Below, in pieces: positions 25,414 to 35,630 of a stretch of DNA of 55,705 bases; position 1 is the first letter of the stretch; every line of letters begins with the position of its first letter. This stretch comes from Streptomyces atriruber (GTDB taxonomy: Bacteria > Actinomycetota > Actinomycetes > Streptomycetales > Streptomycetaceae). The translations under genes and the position numbers were made by a program. The stretch is taken from NCBI RefSeq assembly GCF_001418325.1, contig NZ_LIPN01000107.1, positions 1-55,705 on the forward strand, given 5' to 3'. Below the pieces are notes generated by a model. That model was not told where the DNA came from and made no database searches. It was given only the letters and a program-made list of their open reading frames with translations.

Positions 25414-25945
25414 GAGGGAGCGTACGGCCCACTGATCAGCGCCCTCGCCGATCGCGTGCCCCGCAGCACCCTGATGGCGACGATGGACGGTGTCCGGGCC
25501 GGGACCGCGCTCGTCCTGCCCTTCGTGGACCAGGTGTGGCAGGCGTACGTCCTCATCTTCCTACTGCAGGCCGCCTGGGCCGCCTTCACGCCCACGTTCA
25601 AGGCGACCATCCCCGGAATCCTGCCTGAAGAGCGCGACTACCTGCTCGCCCTGGCCCTCGTCGCGGCCGCCGCCGGATCCATGGTCATCGTCAACGCGGT
25701 GGTGCTCGTCAGGGAACGCCTGCGGCGCGGGGTGGGCGCGGTGTCGCTGGTCCTGACCCCGGTCGGCGGGCTCGCTCAGGTGCGGCTGCTTGCTGCTGAC
25801 CTGTCCGCTCGCGGGAGGGCTGGTCGCCGCCGCGGGGATGACCGCCGCGGCGGCGAGGCTCACCGGTCTCACGTTCGCCGATGCGTACGCGGGCCCCCAC
25901 GGCTGGCGGCACGCGTACGACTACGTCATCGACGTCCGCCGCCCG
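25414..25945 (+). pseudogene. Decayed MFS transporter (relative of the 389-2065 gene)
   Basis: In frame with base 25414 the translation YGPLISALADRVPRSTLMATMDGVRAGTALVLP... matches the MFS at 389-2065 (APLAAAYVDRLPRRAFLFVLDGVRS). This includes AAFTPTFKATIPGILPEE against AAFTPTFQAVIPDIVTDD. After ERDYLLAL the sequence jumps directly to VAAAAGSMVIVNAVV, so about 110 residues are missing. A second gap leads to GVGAVSLVLTPVGG. After a frameshift near 25785 the segment LLTCPLAGGL matches the helix LITYPIAGWL. The first 40 or so residues are also absent. At least three deletions and one frameshift make it non-functional. Confidence 0.75.
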
Positions 25946-27974
25946 AACCGGCCGTTGCCGGGCCGGGCCGCGGGTTCGTACCAGAGCTCACCTCGTCCAG
26001 GTCCTCACCGTCCGCGAGGTGTGCCCGCACCGTCACCCGTGCGTCCTCGGGTGCCCGGACGGCCAGGGCGCGGCCGCGCCGCTCCGTGTCGACGTCCCCG
26101 GTGACCATGATCCGGGTGACCTCGCGGCTGCCCGCGGCGAGGAGGTACCGGTGACCCGAGCCCGCCGTCCACCGCGTGTCGGCCACGACGTGCTGGCCGA
26201 ACCGGCTGCAGGCGGCGGTCGAGCGGGCCCGCCCCACGACCTTCGCCGGAGCCGTCGCGGCCTCGGTGGACGTGCGGAACTGGAGCAGGACGCTCCCCGG
26301 GCCGCGCCAGGTCGAGGCGCGCGTGCAGGACCACACGGCTCTGCCGCCCTTCTCGGGCAGGTCCTGCGCGGCGTAATCCCAATGGTTCACGGCCCGCACA
26401 CCGCTGCCGCGCAGCTCGGAGAGGCGGCACGCGCCCCGGGCCCAGCTCTGCAACGCCGTGCCGCTGGTGGCCTCGCGCGGCTGGCGGGCCGGGGCGCCGG
26501 TACCGGGCAGCGGGGTGTAGCTGAGGTGCACGGGAGTCAGCTCGCCGAGGTCCGCGACGAGGAAGGCGTGCTTCTCCACGATGCGGTTGGACGAGCGCAG
26601 TTGGAGCACCGGCATGCTGTCGCACGATCCCGCGGCCGAGGGCGCGTCGACGGCCGCGGTGAGACCCTGGCCGGACACGTCGAGCGGTCGGCCGGGGGAG
26701 TTGGGGCGCAGCAGATCGCGCGTCTGGGCCTCCGCGATCCACGGAGCGGTGAGGTAACGGATCTTGCCGTCCTTGCGGCTGACGGCGAGTGCCGCGGCCG
26801 TGGTCACGTCGGAGTCGTCGGCGCGGGAGAAGTCCAGGGACGCGGGTTCCGTCGGGGTGGCCGGTTCCACGTAGCGGACCACGCGCCTGCCGTCGTGGAA
26901 CAGTACGACCGCCCCGCCGCCCACGTCACCTGCGTAGAGCAACTGGGTTCCCTTGGGCGGCGGTTCGGTGGTCGTGGCCTCGGACGCGCCGACGCGGGTG
27001 CCGGCCGGCGGGTCCGTCCAGGCGGCGAGCGCGCGGGTGAGCAGTGCGCGGTCGTCGACGCGGGAACCACGCGCAGGCCACGCGCTGAAGTCCACCCGTG
27101 AGGTGTCGGCCCAGACGTCGGACGAGGTGCGGGTCAACGCGTCGGCACTGATGGCCGAGCGCGAACCGACCGGCCGCGTCGGTTCGTCGCGGGAGAGGGG
27201 CACGGGGCCGACCGTCAGCAGCGCCGCGCAGCTGATGGAGGCGATGCCCGCCGCGCACCAGGCGAGCCGGATCCGGCGTCGGCGGCGCAGCAGATCGGTG
27301 GGCCGGGTCTGCACGGAACAGGCGTCGAACTCCTGCGAGCGCAGCAGCGTTCCCGCCGCGTCCCCGACCGTCTCCTCGACGCGGCAGGCGCCCTGCAGTG
27401 CGGCCTCCGGATCGGAGACGTCGGCCGCGGCGAGCAGTTCCACGACCTCGGTGCGCGGCAGACCGTCCAGCTTGCAGAGCACGAACGCCGCGCGCGCGGG
27501 CGCGGACACCTCCGAGAGGACCTGCGCGAGCGCGATCTCATCCGCGCCGCCCGCGCGGGGGAACAGCCGCAGTCCCCAGACCACCGGGAGCACCGGGCGC
27601 AGTGCGCGGGGCGGCGGCAGACGGTCCGGCCACCCGCGCGGCCGTCGGTCGTGGGCCAGTGCCGCGCCCAGAACACGCGCGGTCATCCACGCCGTGCCCG
27701 CCCTGGCGGGCTCCGTCTCCGGCGTGCCGTCAGTCCCACGGCCCCTCCGCTGCAGCGGAATCCGGGCCTTCGTGTGCCGCTCCCGGAAGCCGGGCAGGGC
27801 GCGCTGTACCAGGGAATGGGCGGCGAGTACACGCCGGTGACGGCTGATTTTTCCGGGAAGTATGAGGTAGGCGAGGCGTACGAGCCGCGTGTATTGGTCC
27901 ACGATGACGGCCTCGGCGTGGTCGAGGGCCACGGGTTCGAACGCCGAGGCCCGGCGCCGTTGCGATGTGCTCAT
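25926..27974 (-). CDS. Membrane-anchored sigma-factor-like protein
   Basis: A 682-aa protein. The first 210 residues look like a degenerate ECF sigma factor. An N-terminal helical part contains VIVDQYTRLVRLAYLILP (region 2-like), then a region 4-like part contains SEVSAPARAAFVLCKLDGLPRTEVVELLAAADV. Basic DLLRRRRRIRLAW leads into one membrane helix (about 240-262). About 415 residues of extracytoplasmic sequence follow, with three or more cysteines and no recognised domain. I infer a membrane-tethered regulator or a sensor that lost sigma activity. ATG at 27974 has GGAAGG about 13 bp upstream. The 3' end overlaps the decayed MFS remnant, so the native C-terminus may have been altered. Confidence 0.7.
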   Translation of the reverse strand: MSTSQRRRASAFEPVALDHAEAVIVDQYTRLVRLAYLILPGKISRHRRVLAAHSLVQRALPGFRERHTKARIPLQRRGRGTDGTPETEPARAGTAWMTARVLGAALAHDRRPRGWPDRLPPPRALRPVLPVVWGLRLFPRAGGADEIALAQVLSEVSAPARAAFVLCKLDGLPRTEVVELLAAADVSDPEAALQGACRVEETVGDAAGTLLRSQEFDACSVQTRPTDLLRRRRRIRLAWCAAGIASISCAALLTVGPVPLSRDEPTRPVGSRSAISADALTRTSSDVWADTSRVDFSAWPARGSRVDDRALLTRALAAWTDPPAGTRVGASEATTTEPPPKGTQLLYAGDVGGGAVVLFHDGRRVVRYVEPATPTEPASLDFSRADDSDVTTAAALAVSRKDGKIRYLTAPWIAEAQTRDLLRPNSPGRPLDVSGQGLTAAVDAPSAAGSCDSMPVLQLRSSNRIVEKHAFLVADLGELTPVHLSYTPLPGTGAPARQPREATSGTALQSWARGACRLSELRGSGVRAVNHWDYAAQDLPEKGGRAVWSCTRASTWRGPGSVLLQFRTSTEAATAPAKVVGRARSTAACSRFGQHVVADTRWTAGSGHRYLLAAGSREVTRIMVTGDVDTERRGRALAVRAPEDARVTVRAHLADGEDLDEVSSGTNPRPGPATAGSGGGRR

Positions 27975-28114
27975 CGGTCGAAAGACCTTCCGAAGGCTGA
28001 CGACGTTGCGTCCTGACCTCCGTCAAACGAGTGAATCATGCGTTGGTCACAGCCGAGGTGGAGGCAGCGCTCGACGCCAACGACCCGGCGGGGGTGCGCC
28101 GCTGACGTGACGCC

Positions 28115-28500
28115 ATGATCAGTTCCCAGAGGCGCCCCCCTTCTCTTCCTCGACGTCGACGGCCCGCTCATCCCCTTCGGCGCCCCACCGCAGGAACTGC
28201 CCGACGGATACCCGACGTACCCCGCCGGACCCGCTATGGGGGAGGCCGCGGCGCATCCGCTGCTGTCCACGGCCGCCCTGCGGCTCGGCCTGCCCCGGCT
28301 GCCCCTGGTGGAGTGGCCCGAACCGTCGGACGCGGACGAACGGGTCGGACTCCACTGGAAGACGCGCACGCTCGTCGCGCATGCGGCCGGACGCGCCATC
28401 GCGTGGGTCGACGACGAGATCACCGAAGCGGATCGGGCCTGGACGGCGGCCCACCACCCGGGGCAGACCCTGCTGCACCGAGTGGCTGCGCGCGCGGTGA
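28115..28500 (+). pseudogene. Decayed HAD-like hydrolase
   Basis: Reading ATG at 28115 and removing one C from the six-C run at 28135-28140 gives MISSQRRPLLFLDVDGPLIPFG, with the HAD motif I (DVDGPL). As it stands, the frame is shifted. Further on, HPLLSTAALRLGLPRLPLVEWPEPSDADE joins segments that in HAD relatives are separated by about 30 residues carrying the motif II Thr, and AWVDDEIT is still recognisable (motif IV region). The end (EWLRAR-TGA, 28483-28500) is in yet another frame. At least one frameshift and two deletions are inferred. An in-frame TGA at 28116 closes the HAD frame upstream. Confidence 0.65.
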
Positions 28501-28680
28501 CTGCCGGGCGGTGTCACGCTGTTGCCGTTCAGTGACACCGGAGACAGAGCTGTGACGCGGGAAAGGGCAACGAGCTCGTGGGGTCGCGGGTCGTATGGAG
28601 CGTGGGATCAAGGGGGCGGTTTCCGACGCGCACATGGTCCCGGACAAGCACGCCGACCGGATGAGTTGTTGGGGGAAACA

Positions 28681-29292
28681 ATGGAGACGAACATGCGTGT
28701 GAACAAGGGACTGCTCGCCGTGGGGGCCGCGCTGGCAGCAGCGGGCGTCGCCGCCGGAACCGTACCGGCCGCCGCGGCCGGCACACCCCGCTTCCTGTCG
28801 CCGAGCGAGCTGCCGCCGCACGCCTCGTCGGCCTGGACCGCCGGGCCCGTCACGGCAGGGCAGCCCGACCCGCTGCCGATGTGCGTCGGTGAAGCACTGC
28901 CGTCGATCTCGGTGCACCGTGCCTACCGGACCGACCTCGACACCAACGCGCTCCAGGTGACCGTGGTCGAGCGCAGCGAGCAGCGGGCCAAGGACTTCGC
29001 CGCTCTGCTGCGCAAGAACCTCGACGGTTGCGCGAAGAAGGTGATGCAGGAGTACCCCGACATCACCGCGGAGCAGAAGTACTACGGGAAGGTGAACGCC
29101 GAGGAGGGCGCCCACGTGTACGGCGTCCACACGACCGCCACGTGGGGGGCCAACGACATCAACATGTTCTCGGTGGGCCGTGACGGCAACACGGTGACGC
29201 TCGTGCACTGGGGTCAGATGGGCGGTTTCGCGGACGCTCAGGTCGCGGACTTCAAGACCACGACCGCCACGGCAGTGAACAAGCTCTACTGA
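28681..29292 (+). CDS. Secreted protein of unknown function
   Basis: A 203-aa protein with a clear Sec signal peptide: MRVNKGLLAVGAALAAAGVAAGTVPAAAAG in outline, with cleavage near AAA-GT. The mature part has two cysteines (in PMCVGEA and DGCAKKV) that could form a disulfide. It has an alternating beta pattern ending DINMFSVGRDGNTVTLVHWGQMGGF. This resembles the small PknH/sensor-like extracellular domains common in actinobacteria, but I cannot assign a family with certainty. ATG 28681 follows GGGGGAAACA; ATG 28693 is also possible. It is monocistronic by spacing. Confidence 0.75.
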   Translation: METNMRVNKGLLAVGAALAAAGVAAGTVPAAAAGTPRFLSPSELPPHASSAWTAGPVTAGQPDPLPMCVGEALPSISVHRAYRTDLDTNALQVTVVERSEQRAKDFAALLRKNLDGCAKKVMQEYPDITAEQKYYGKVNAEEGAHVYGVHTTATWGANDINMFSVGRDGNTVTLVHWGQMGGFADAQVADFKTTTATAVNKLY

Positions 29293-29395
29293 TCCGACCT
29301 CGGCATTCCCGACACGGGGTGGGACAATCGGCCGACCGGGGGAGAGGCCGGGGGCCGGAGTGGCACCCGGCACCCGGTGGTGGGGAGGAACGACG

Positions 29396-29806
29396 GTGGT
29401 GGAGTGGCGGTACATCGCCAAGGGCGCAAGGGCCGTCCCGGAACCCTTGGCCACGCCGTTCGTCTGGACGACGGCCTGTTCGGGCTCCCTGGTGCTGGTC
29501 ATCGCGTTCGACCTGCTCGGCGCGCTCGACCGCACCGGCCTCGCGCTCGCGGCGCTGTCCGTTCTGGCGGCCCTGGTCGGGATGCTCGGCCGGTTCGTCG
29601 CGGCACCGGGCACGGCCCTGCTCTGCTGGGCCCTGCTCAACGTGTTCGCCGCCCACCCCACCGGGGAACTCTCCTGGGCCGGGCACCGGGACCCCGGCTG
29701 GGTGGCGTGCCTGCTGGCCGCCGCCCTCATCGGCACTGCGACGGCCCGGGTGTGGTACGCCCGGGCCGCGTACCGCCGCATCACTCCGTTCGACGGGGCG
29801 ACCTGA
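29396..29806 (+). CDS. Small membrane protein
   Basis: A 136-aa protein with about four hydrophobic segments: FVWTTACSGSLVLVIAFDLLGAL, GLALAALSVLAALVGMLG, APGTALLCWALLNVFAA and WVACLLAAALIGTATARVW. It has a basic end and no recognised domain. GTG at 29396 follows GGAGGAACGAC. It sits alone between a secreted protein and an alpha/beta hydrolase. Confidence 0.7.
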   Translation: MVEWRYIAKGARAVPEPLATPFVWTTACSGSLVLVIAFDLLGALDRTGLALAALSVLAALVGMLGRFVAAPGTALLCWALLNVFAAHPTGELSWAGHRDPGWVACLLAAALIGTATARVWYARAAYRRITPFDGAT

Positions 29807-29884
29807 GTTTCCGGATCTCGGCGCCGGTCAGCCCGTCGGCCGTTGCGCCGATGAGTTTCCGGTACGCGGCCGGTCTGCACGGAC

Positions 29885-30754
29885 ATGGAGACTCACACAC
29901 TCAAGACAGCCGGCGCGGACCTCGTCCATGACGTTCGCGGGCCGCTGCCGACCGCAGACGGACGCCCGCCGTTGCTGATGATCGGGCAGCCCATGGACGC
30001 CACCGGCTTCGCCGCGCTCGCCGCGCGCTTCCCCGAGCGGACCGTGGCCACCTATGACCCGCGCGGGCTCGGGCGCAGCACCCGTAAGGACGGGCGGGTC
30101 GACCACACGCCACAGATCCAGGCCGACGACGTGCACGCCGTCATCGAGGCGCTCGGGGCCGGGCCGGTCGAGATGTTCGCCAGCAGCGGCGGAGCGGTCA
30201 CCGCGCTGGAGGTCGTGGCGAGGTACCCCGCCGACGTCACCACTCTCGTCGCGCACGAGCCGCCGCTCATCACCCTCACGCCGGACGGCGCGGCGGCCGT
30301 GCGGGCCAGGGACGGAGTCCGGGAGGCCTACGAGAAGCGGGGATGGGGGGCCGGGATGGCCGCGTTCGTGGCCATGACCTCGTGGCAGGGCGAGTTCACC
30401 GACGCGTACTTCGCCCAGCCGGAGGCCGATCCCGCCGCGTTCGGGATGCCCACGGAGGATGACGGCTCACGTGACGATCCGCTGCTGTCCGACCGGTCCT
30501 GGGCGGTCAGCGGCTATCGGCCGGACGTCGACGCGCTCGCCGCCTCACCGACCCGCATCGTGATCGCCGTGGGCGAGGAGTCCGAAGGCGTGCAGACCGG
30601 GCGCACAGCCGCCGCTACCGCCGAACTGCTCGGGCAGCGGGCGGTCGTGTTCCCGAGCCATCACGGCGGGTTCTGCGACGGAGAGTTCGGATATCCGGGG
30701 AAGCCGGACGAGTTCGCGCATCGACTGCGCGAGGTCCTCGACGGCGCCTCGTAA
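29885..30754 (+). CDS. Alpha/beta hydrolase
   Basis: A 289-aa hydrolase of the alpha/beta fold. TYDPRGLGRS (57-66) is the strand-loop after the oxyanion hole, which itself reads IGQPMDA instead of HG. The nucleophile elbow is FASSGGAV (98-105), with Ser101 as probable nucleophile in an A-S-S-G-G variant of GxSxG. SHHGGF near residue 260 supplies the His. Family members are esterases or epoxide-hydrolase-like enzymes, and the substrate is unknown. It ends 77 bp upstream of argG; transcription may be separate because a candidate ARG box lies in the gap. Confidence 0.85.
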   Translation: METHTLKTAGADLVHDVRGPLPTADGRPPLLMIGQPMDATGFAALAARFPERTVATYDPRGLGRSTRKDGRVDHTPQIQADDVHAVIEALGAGPVEMFASSGGAVTALEVVARYPADVTTLVAHEPPLITLTPDGAAAVRARDGVREAYEKRGWGAGMAAFVAMTSWQGEFTDAYFAQPEADPAAFGMPTEDDGSRDDPLLSDRSWAVSGYRPDVDALAASPTRIVIAVGEESEGVQTGRTAAATAELLGQRAVVFPSHHGGFCDGEFGYPGKPDEFAHRLREVLDGAS

Positions 30755-30795
30755 GCCGACCGGGACGCGTCCCGGGCGCGTCCCACTACGCCGTC

Positions 30796-32286
<1,491 letters not shown>

Positions 32287-32305
32287 CCGCACGCACCGAG
32301 CGCAC

Positions 32306-32347
32306 CAGGGGCCGGTTCGACACCAGGAGGTGTCGAACCGGCCCCTG
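32306..32347 (+). terminator. Rho-independent-like terminator after argG
   Basis: A perfect 19-bp stem (32306-32324 with 32329-32347) closes an AGGA tetraloop, 19 bp past the argG stop. There is no long U-tract, as is usual for actinobacterial hairpin terminators. Confidence 0.85.
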
Positions 32348-32581
32348 TCCGTTTCGGCGGCGCCGTTGATTCGTTGACGTCTTTGTGGGTACTCGGGTGC
32401 GGTCGACGTGTGTCGTCCGTCCTGTGTGGCGCCTGCCCCGTGTGGTGGGCCCCACGACCAGTGGGGTTTTACGCGACTGTAGAAGTATGGCTAAGGTGCC
32501 GGAGATGTTCTGCGACGGCGCATCACCCGCATTTGAGACAAGACGCGATTTCGCAGGCCCAGGTTCACTGTGGGAGGCATC

Positions 32582-33736
32582 TTGAGTGAGATCTCACGGC
32601 CGACAGGCCGCCATGCGCTGGCGCTGCCTCCCCAACGGCCCGCACCGGGCCCTGCCACTGCCGCGACCAGGACCTCGGACACGGCGAAGCCGGCCAAGCA
32701 GCGGGACTCGTTCTTCGACAACGCCAAGTACCTGGCGATCGTCCTCGTCGCCATGGGGCACGCATGGGAACCGCTGCGGGGCGACAGCAGGGCCGCCGCC
32801 GCGCTCTACATCACCGTCTACACCTTCCACATGCCGGCGTTCATCGTCATCTCCGGCTACTTCTCCCGCAGCTTCGACGCGAGCCCGAACCGCATCAAAC
32901 GCCTGGTCACGGGCATCGCCGTGCCCTACGTCATCTTTGAGATCGCGTACACCTTCTTCAAGCGGTGGGCGGGCGGCGACCCGGACTACCCCATCAGCCT
33001 GCTCGACCCCTGGTACCTGACCTGGTTCCTGGCCGCCCTGTTCATCTGGCGGCTCACGACACCCCTCTGGAAGATGGTGCGATGGCCGCTGCCCCTCGCG
33101 CTCGCCATCGCCGTCCTCGCATCCGTGTCGCCCGACATCGGTGACGACCTCGACCTGCAGCGCGTCCTGCAGTTCCTGCCCTTCTTCGTCCTCGGCCTCG
33201 TCCTGAAACCGGCCCACTTCCAGATGGTGCGCCGCCGCGAGGCGCGGATCCTGGCCCTGCCGGTCTTCGCCATGGCACTCGCCTTCGCCTACTGGGCGGC
33301 CCCGCGCATGAACGCGGCGTGGTTCTACCGCCGCGACAGCGCCCAGGAACTGGCCGCCCCCGGCTGGTCCGGCGCCGTCATGACGATCGGGCTCTTCGGC
33401 TGCTCACTGGTGCTCGTCGCCTGCTTCTTCGCCTGGGTGCCGGGACGCAAACTGTGGTTCACGGCCCTGGGCGCCGGCACGCTGTACGGCTACCTGCTGC
33501 ACGGCTTCCTCGCCAAGGGATCCCGCTTCTGGGACTGGTACGACCACGACTGGATCCACCGCCCGCTCGGCGAGATCACCGTGACCCTCCTCGCCGGAAC
33601 CGTGATCACGCTCCTGTGCACCCCACCGGTGCAGCGCATGTTCCGCTTCGCCATGGAGCCGAAGATGGCCTGGGCCTTCAAACAGGACGCGACCGCCCTC
33701 GCCAAGGGGCAGGTATACAGGGAAAGAGCCGAGTGA
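32582..33736 (+). CDS. Acyltransferase-3 family membrane protein
   Basis: A 384-aa integral membrane acyltransferase. After a hydrophilic 40-residue N-terminus, DSFFDNAKYLAIVLVAMGHAWEPL contains the family His in helix 1. TFHMPAFIVISGYFSRSF carries the second conserved motif. Eight to ten hydrophobic segments follow, ending before a basic tail (MFRFAMEPKMAWAFKQD). Such enzymes transfer acyl groups to sugars or lipids at the membrane. The start is taken as TTG 32582, preceded by GGGAGG; no ATG fits. The stop overlaps the GTG of the next gene (GTGA, 33733-33736), so both are coupled. Confidence 0.85.
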   Translation: MSEISRPTGRHALALPPQRPAPGPATAATRTSDTAKPAKQRDSFFDNAKYLAIVLVAMGHAWEPLRGDSRAAAALYITVYTFHMPAFIVISGYFSRSFDASPNRIKRLVTGIAVPYVIFEIAYTFFKRWAGGDPDYPISLLDPWYLTWFLAALFIWRLTTPLWKMVRWPLPLALAIAVLASVSPDIGDDLDLQRVLQFLPFFVLGLVLKPAHFQMVRRREARILALPVFAMALAFAYWAAPRMNAAWFYRRDSAQELAAPGWSGAVMTIGLFGCSLVLVACFFAWVPGRKLWFTALGAGTLYGYLLHGFLAKGSRFWDWYDHDWIHRPLGEITVTLLAGTVITLLCTPPVQRMFRFAMEPKMAWAFKQDATALAKGQVYRERAE

Positions 33737-34215
33737 CCCCTCCGGCCCGGCCTCCCGCGGTCCACTACGAGAGCATCGTCGAGACGCTGCCCGCGGGACG
33801 CCGGGCCGTCACCGTTCTGGACGCCGACCACCGGGAAGTCGGCAGCCTCGAGTACCAGGTCTGCCACCCCTGCCGACGCGGCTACATCGGCAGCATCGCC
33901 GTCGCCGCCCACTGGCAGGGCCAGGGCCTCGGACGGCACGCCCTGCACACCGCCCTCGCCGCCTGCGCGGGGTACACCTGGTCCACGTCACGGCAGTCGT
34001 CCGCGGGGCGCCGCTTCTTCGCCGCCATGGAGGACGAGACGGGTACCGCCTTCCCGCCCGGCGGGACCCGCTGCCCGCACATGGACCCCCGCATGCGCCC
34101 CGGCCCCCTCACCACCGAGGCCCGGCGCCGCATCGGGTGGCACGCGGCGCTCCGGCGGCGGAAAGTGATCAGGGAACCCCAGGCCGACCAGGACCGTTGT
34201 CCTGAAACACCCTGA
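33733..34215 (+). CDS. GNAT-family acetyltransferase
   Basis: A 160-aa protein. The acetyl-CoA-binding region is YIGSIAVAAHWQGQGLGRHAL (about 53-73), with QGQGLG as the pyrophosphate loop. The C-terminus is Arg/Pro-rich with CPHMDPRMRPGP and probably unstructured. It starts at GTG 33733 inside the end of the acyltransferase gene, so translation is coupled. The pairing of an acyltransferase and a GNAT suggests joint modification of one substrate, but none can be named. Confidence 0.8.
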   Translation: MTPPARPPAVHYESIVETLPAGRRAVTVLDADHREVGSLEYQVCHPCRRGYIGSIAVAAHWQGQGLGRHALHTALAACAGYTWSTSRQSSAGRRFFAAMEDETGTAFPPGGTRCPHMDPRMRPGPLTTEARRRIGWHAALRRRKVIREPQADQDRCPETP

Positions 34216-34280
34216 ACGAGGAGCAGCGCATTGTCCGCCAGACCGACGGACCCCCCGCCCGCCTGCGCATCGACGCACCG

Positions 34281-35630
34281 ATGAGCGCCGCGCTCGGCCT
34301 GCTGGCCGTCTTCGTCCTCACCGTCGGCACCGGCTATTTCGTGGCGCAGGAATTCGCGTACGTCTCCGCGGACCGCCTCGCCCTGACCCGCGAAGCGGAA
34401 GCGGGCGACAAGCGCGCGGCCCGCGCCCTGCAGGTCCTCGAGCGGCTGTCCTTCATGCTGTCCGGCGCGCAGCTCGGCATCACCGTCACCGGCCTGGTCG
34501 TCGGCTTCATCGCGGAACCGTCCGTGTCCACACTGCTCAGGCCCGCCCTGACCGGGATCGGCATCCCGGACGGCGCGGTCGGCGGGATCTCCGTCATCCT
34601 CGCCTTCGTCCTGGCCACCGTCATTCAGATGGTGCTCGGCGAGCTGGCACCGAAGAACCTCGCGCTCGCCGTGCCCGAGCGCCTCGCCAAATCCCTGGCG
34701 GCCTCCACCCTCGCGTATCTGAAGGTGGTCGGGCCGGTCGTGCGGATCTTCGACAGCGCCGCCAACCGGCTGCTGCGCCGCGTCGGGATCGAACCCGTCG
34801 AGGAGTTGCACCACGGCGCGACACTGGAGGAGCTCGGCCACCTCATCGGCGAGTCCCACGAGCAGGGCAACCTCCCCAAGGACACCGCCGCGCTCCTGGA
34901 CCACGCGCTCGAATTCTCCGACCGCACCCTCGACGAAGTCATGGTGCCGCGCGCCGACGCCGTCTTCGTCCGCAAGGAGGCGAGCGCGGTCGACACCATC
35001 GAACTGATCGCCCGGCACGGCCACTCGAACTATCCCGTCCTCGGCGACCACCCCGACGACATCGGCGGCGTCCTCGGCATCCGCGAGCTCACCCGGCTGC
35101 CCGCCGCAAGCCTGGCCGACACGACCGCCGGCGCGGTCGCCCGACGCCCGCTGCTCCTGCCCGACACCCTCGAACTGCCCGACGCGGTCGAGCAGATGCG
35201 GCAGCGCGACGACGAGTTCGCCGTCGTCCTCGACGAGCACGGGGGCGTGGCGGGCATCGTCACGTACGAGGACATCGCCGAGGAGCTGGTCGGCGACATC
35301 GCCGACGAGAGCGACACCGTCGTCGAGCTGGCCGTCGCCGACGGACGGGGCTGGCTGGTGGACGCGGGACGCCGCCTCGACGAGGTCGCCGAGGCAACCG
35401 GCATCGCGCTGCCCGAGGAGGACGACTACGACACCGTCTCCGGATTCGTCGTCGACCGGCTCGGCCGCTTCCCCTCCGTCGGCGACAGACTCACCGTGCA
35501 CCTGCCCGGCGGGGACACCGTGGTGATCGACGTCCGCACCCTGGAGCGGCACGTCGCCGAGCAGGTGCGCCTGGAACGGCTCTCCGAGCCCCTCCTCAAC
35601 GGCTCGAACGACGAGGGGCCGAGCGCATGA
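34281..35630 (+). CDS. CNNM (DUF21) / tandem CBS membrane protein, first of pair
   Basis: A 449-aa protein of the hemolysin C/CorC-CNNM family. The DUF21 membrane domain (about 1-180, with GTGYFVAQEFAYVSADR and LGELAPKNLALAVPER) is followed by a CBS pair (about 205-335, with VMVPRADAVFV and FAVVLDEHGGVAGIVTYEDIAEELVGDI). A CorC_HlyC transporter-associated domain follows to the end. Such proteins are linked to Mg2+ or other divalent cation homeostasis. The start at 34281 fits homology; the stop overlaps the start of the second copy by 4 bp (35627). Confidence 0.92.
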   Translation: MSAALGLLAVFVLTVGTGYFVAQEFAYVSADRLALTREAEAGDKRAARALQVLERLSFMLSGAQLGITVTGLVVGFIAEPSVSTLLRPALTGIGIPDGAVGGISVILAFVLATVIQMVLGELAPKNLALAVPERLAKSLAASTLAYLKVVGPVVRIFDSAANRLLRRVGIEPVEELHHGATLEELGHLIGESHEQGNLPKDTAALLDHALEFSDRTLDEVMVPRADAVFVRKEASAVDTIELIARHGHSNYPVLGDHPDDIGGVLGIRELTRLPAASLADTTAGAVARRPLLLPDTLELPDAVEQMRQRDDEFAVVLDEHGGVAGIVTYEDIAEELVGDIADESDTVVELAVADGRGWLVDAGRRLDEVAEATGIALPEEDDYDTVSGFVVDRLGRFPSVGDRLTVHLPGGDTVVIDVRTLERHVAEQVRLERLSEPLLNGSNDEGPSA

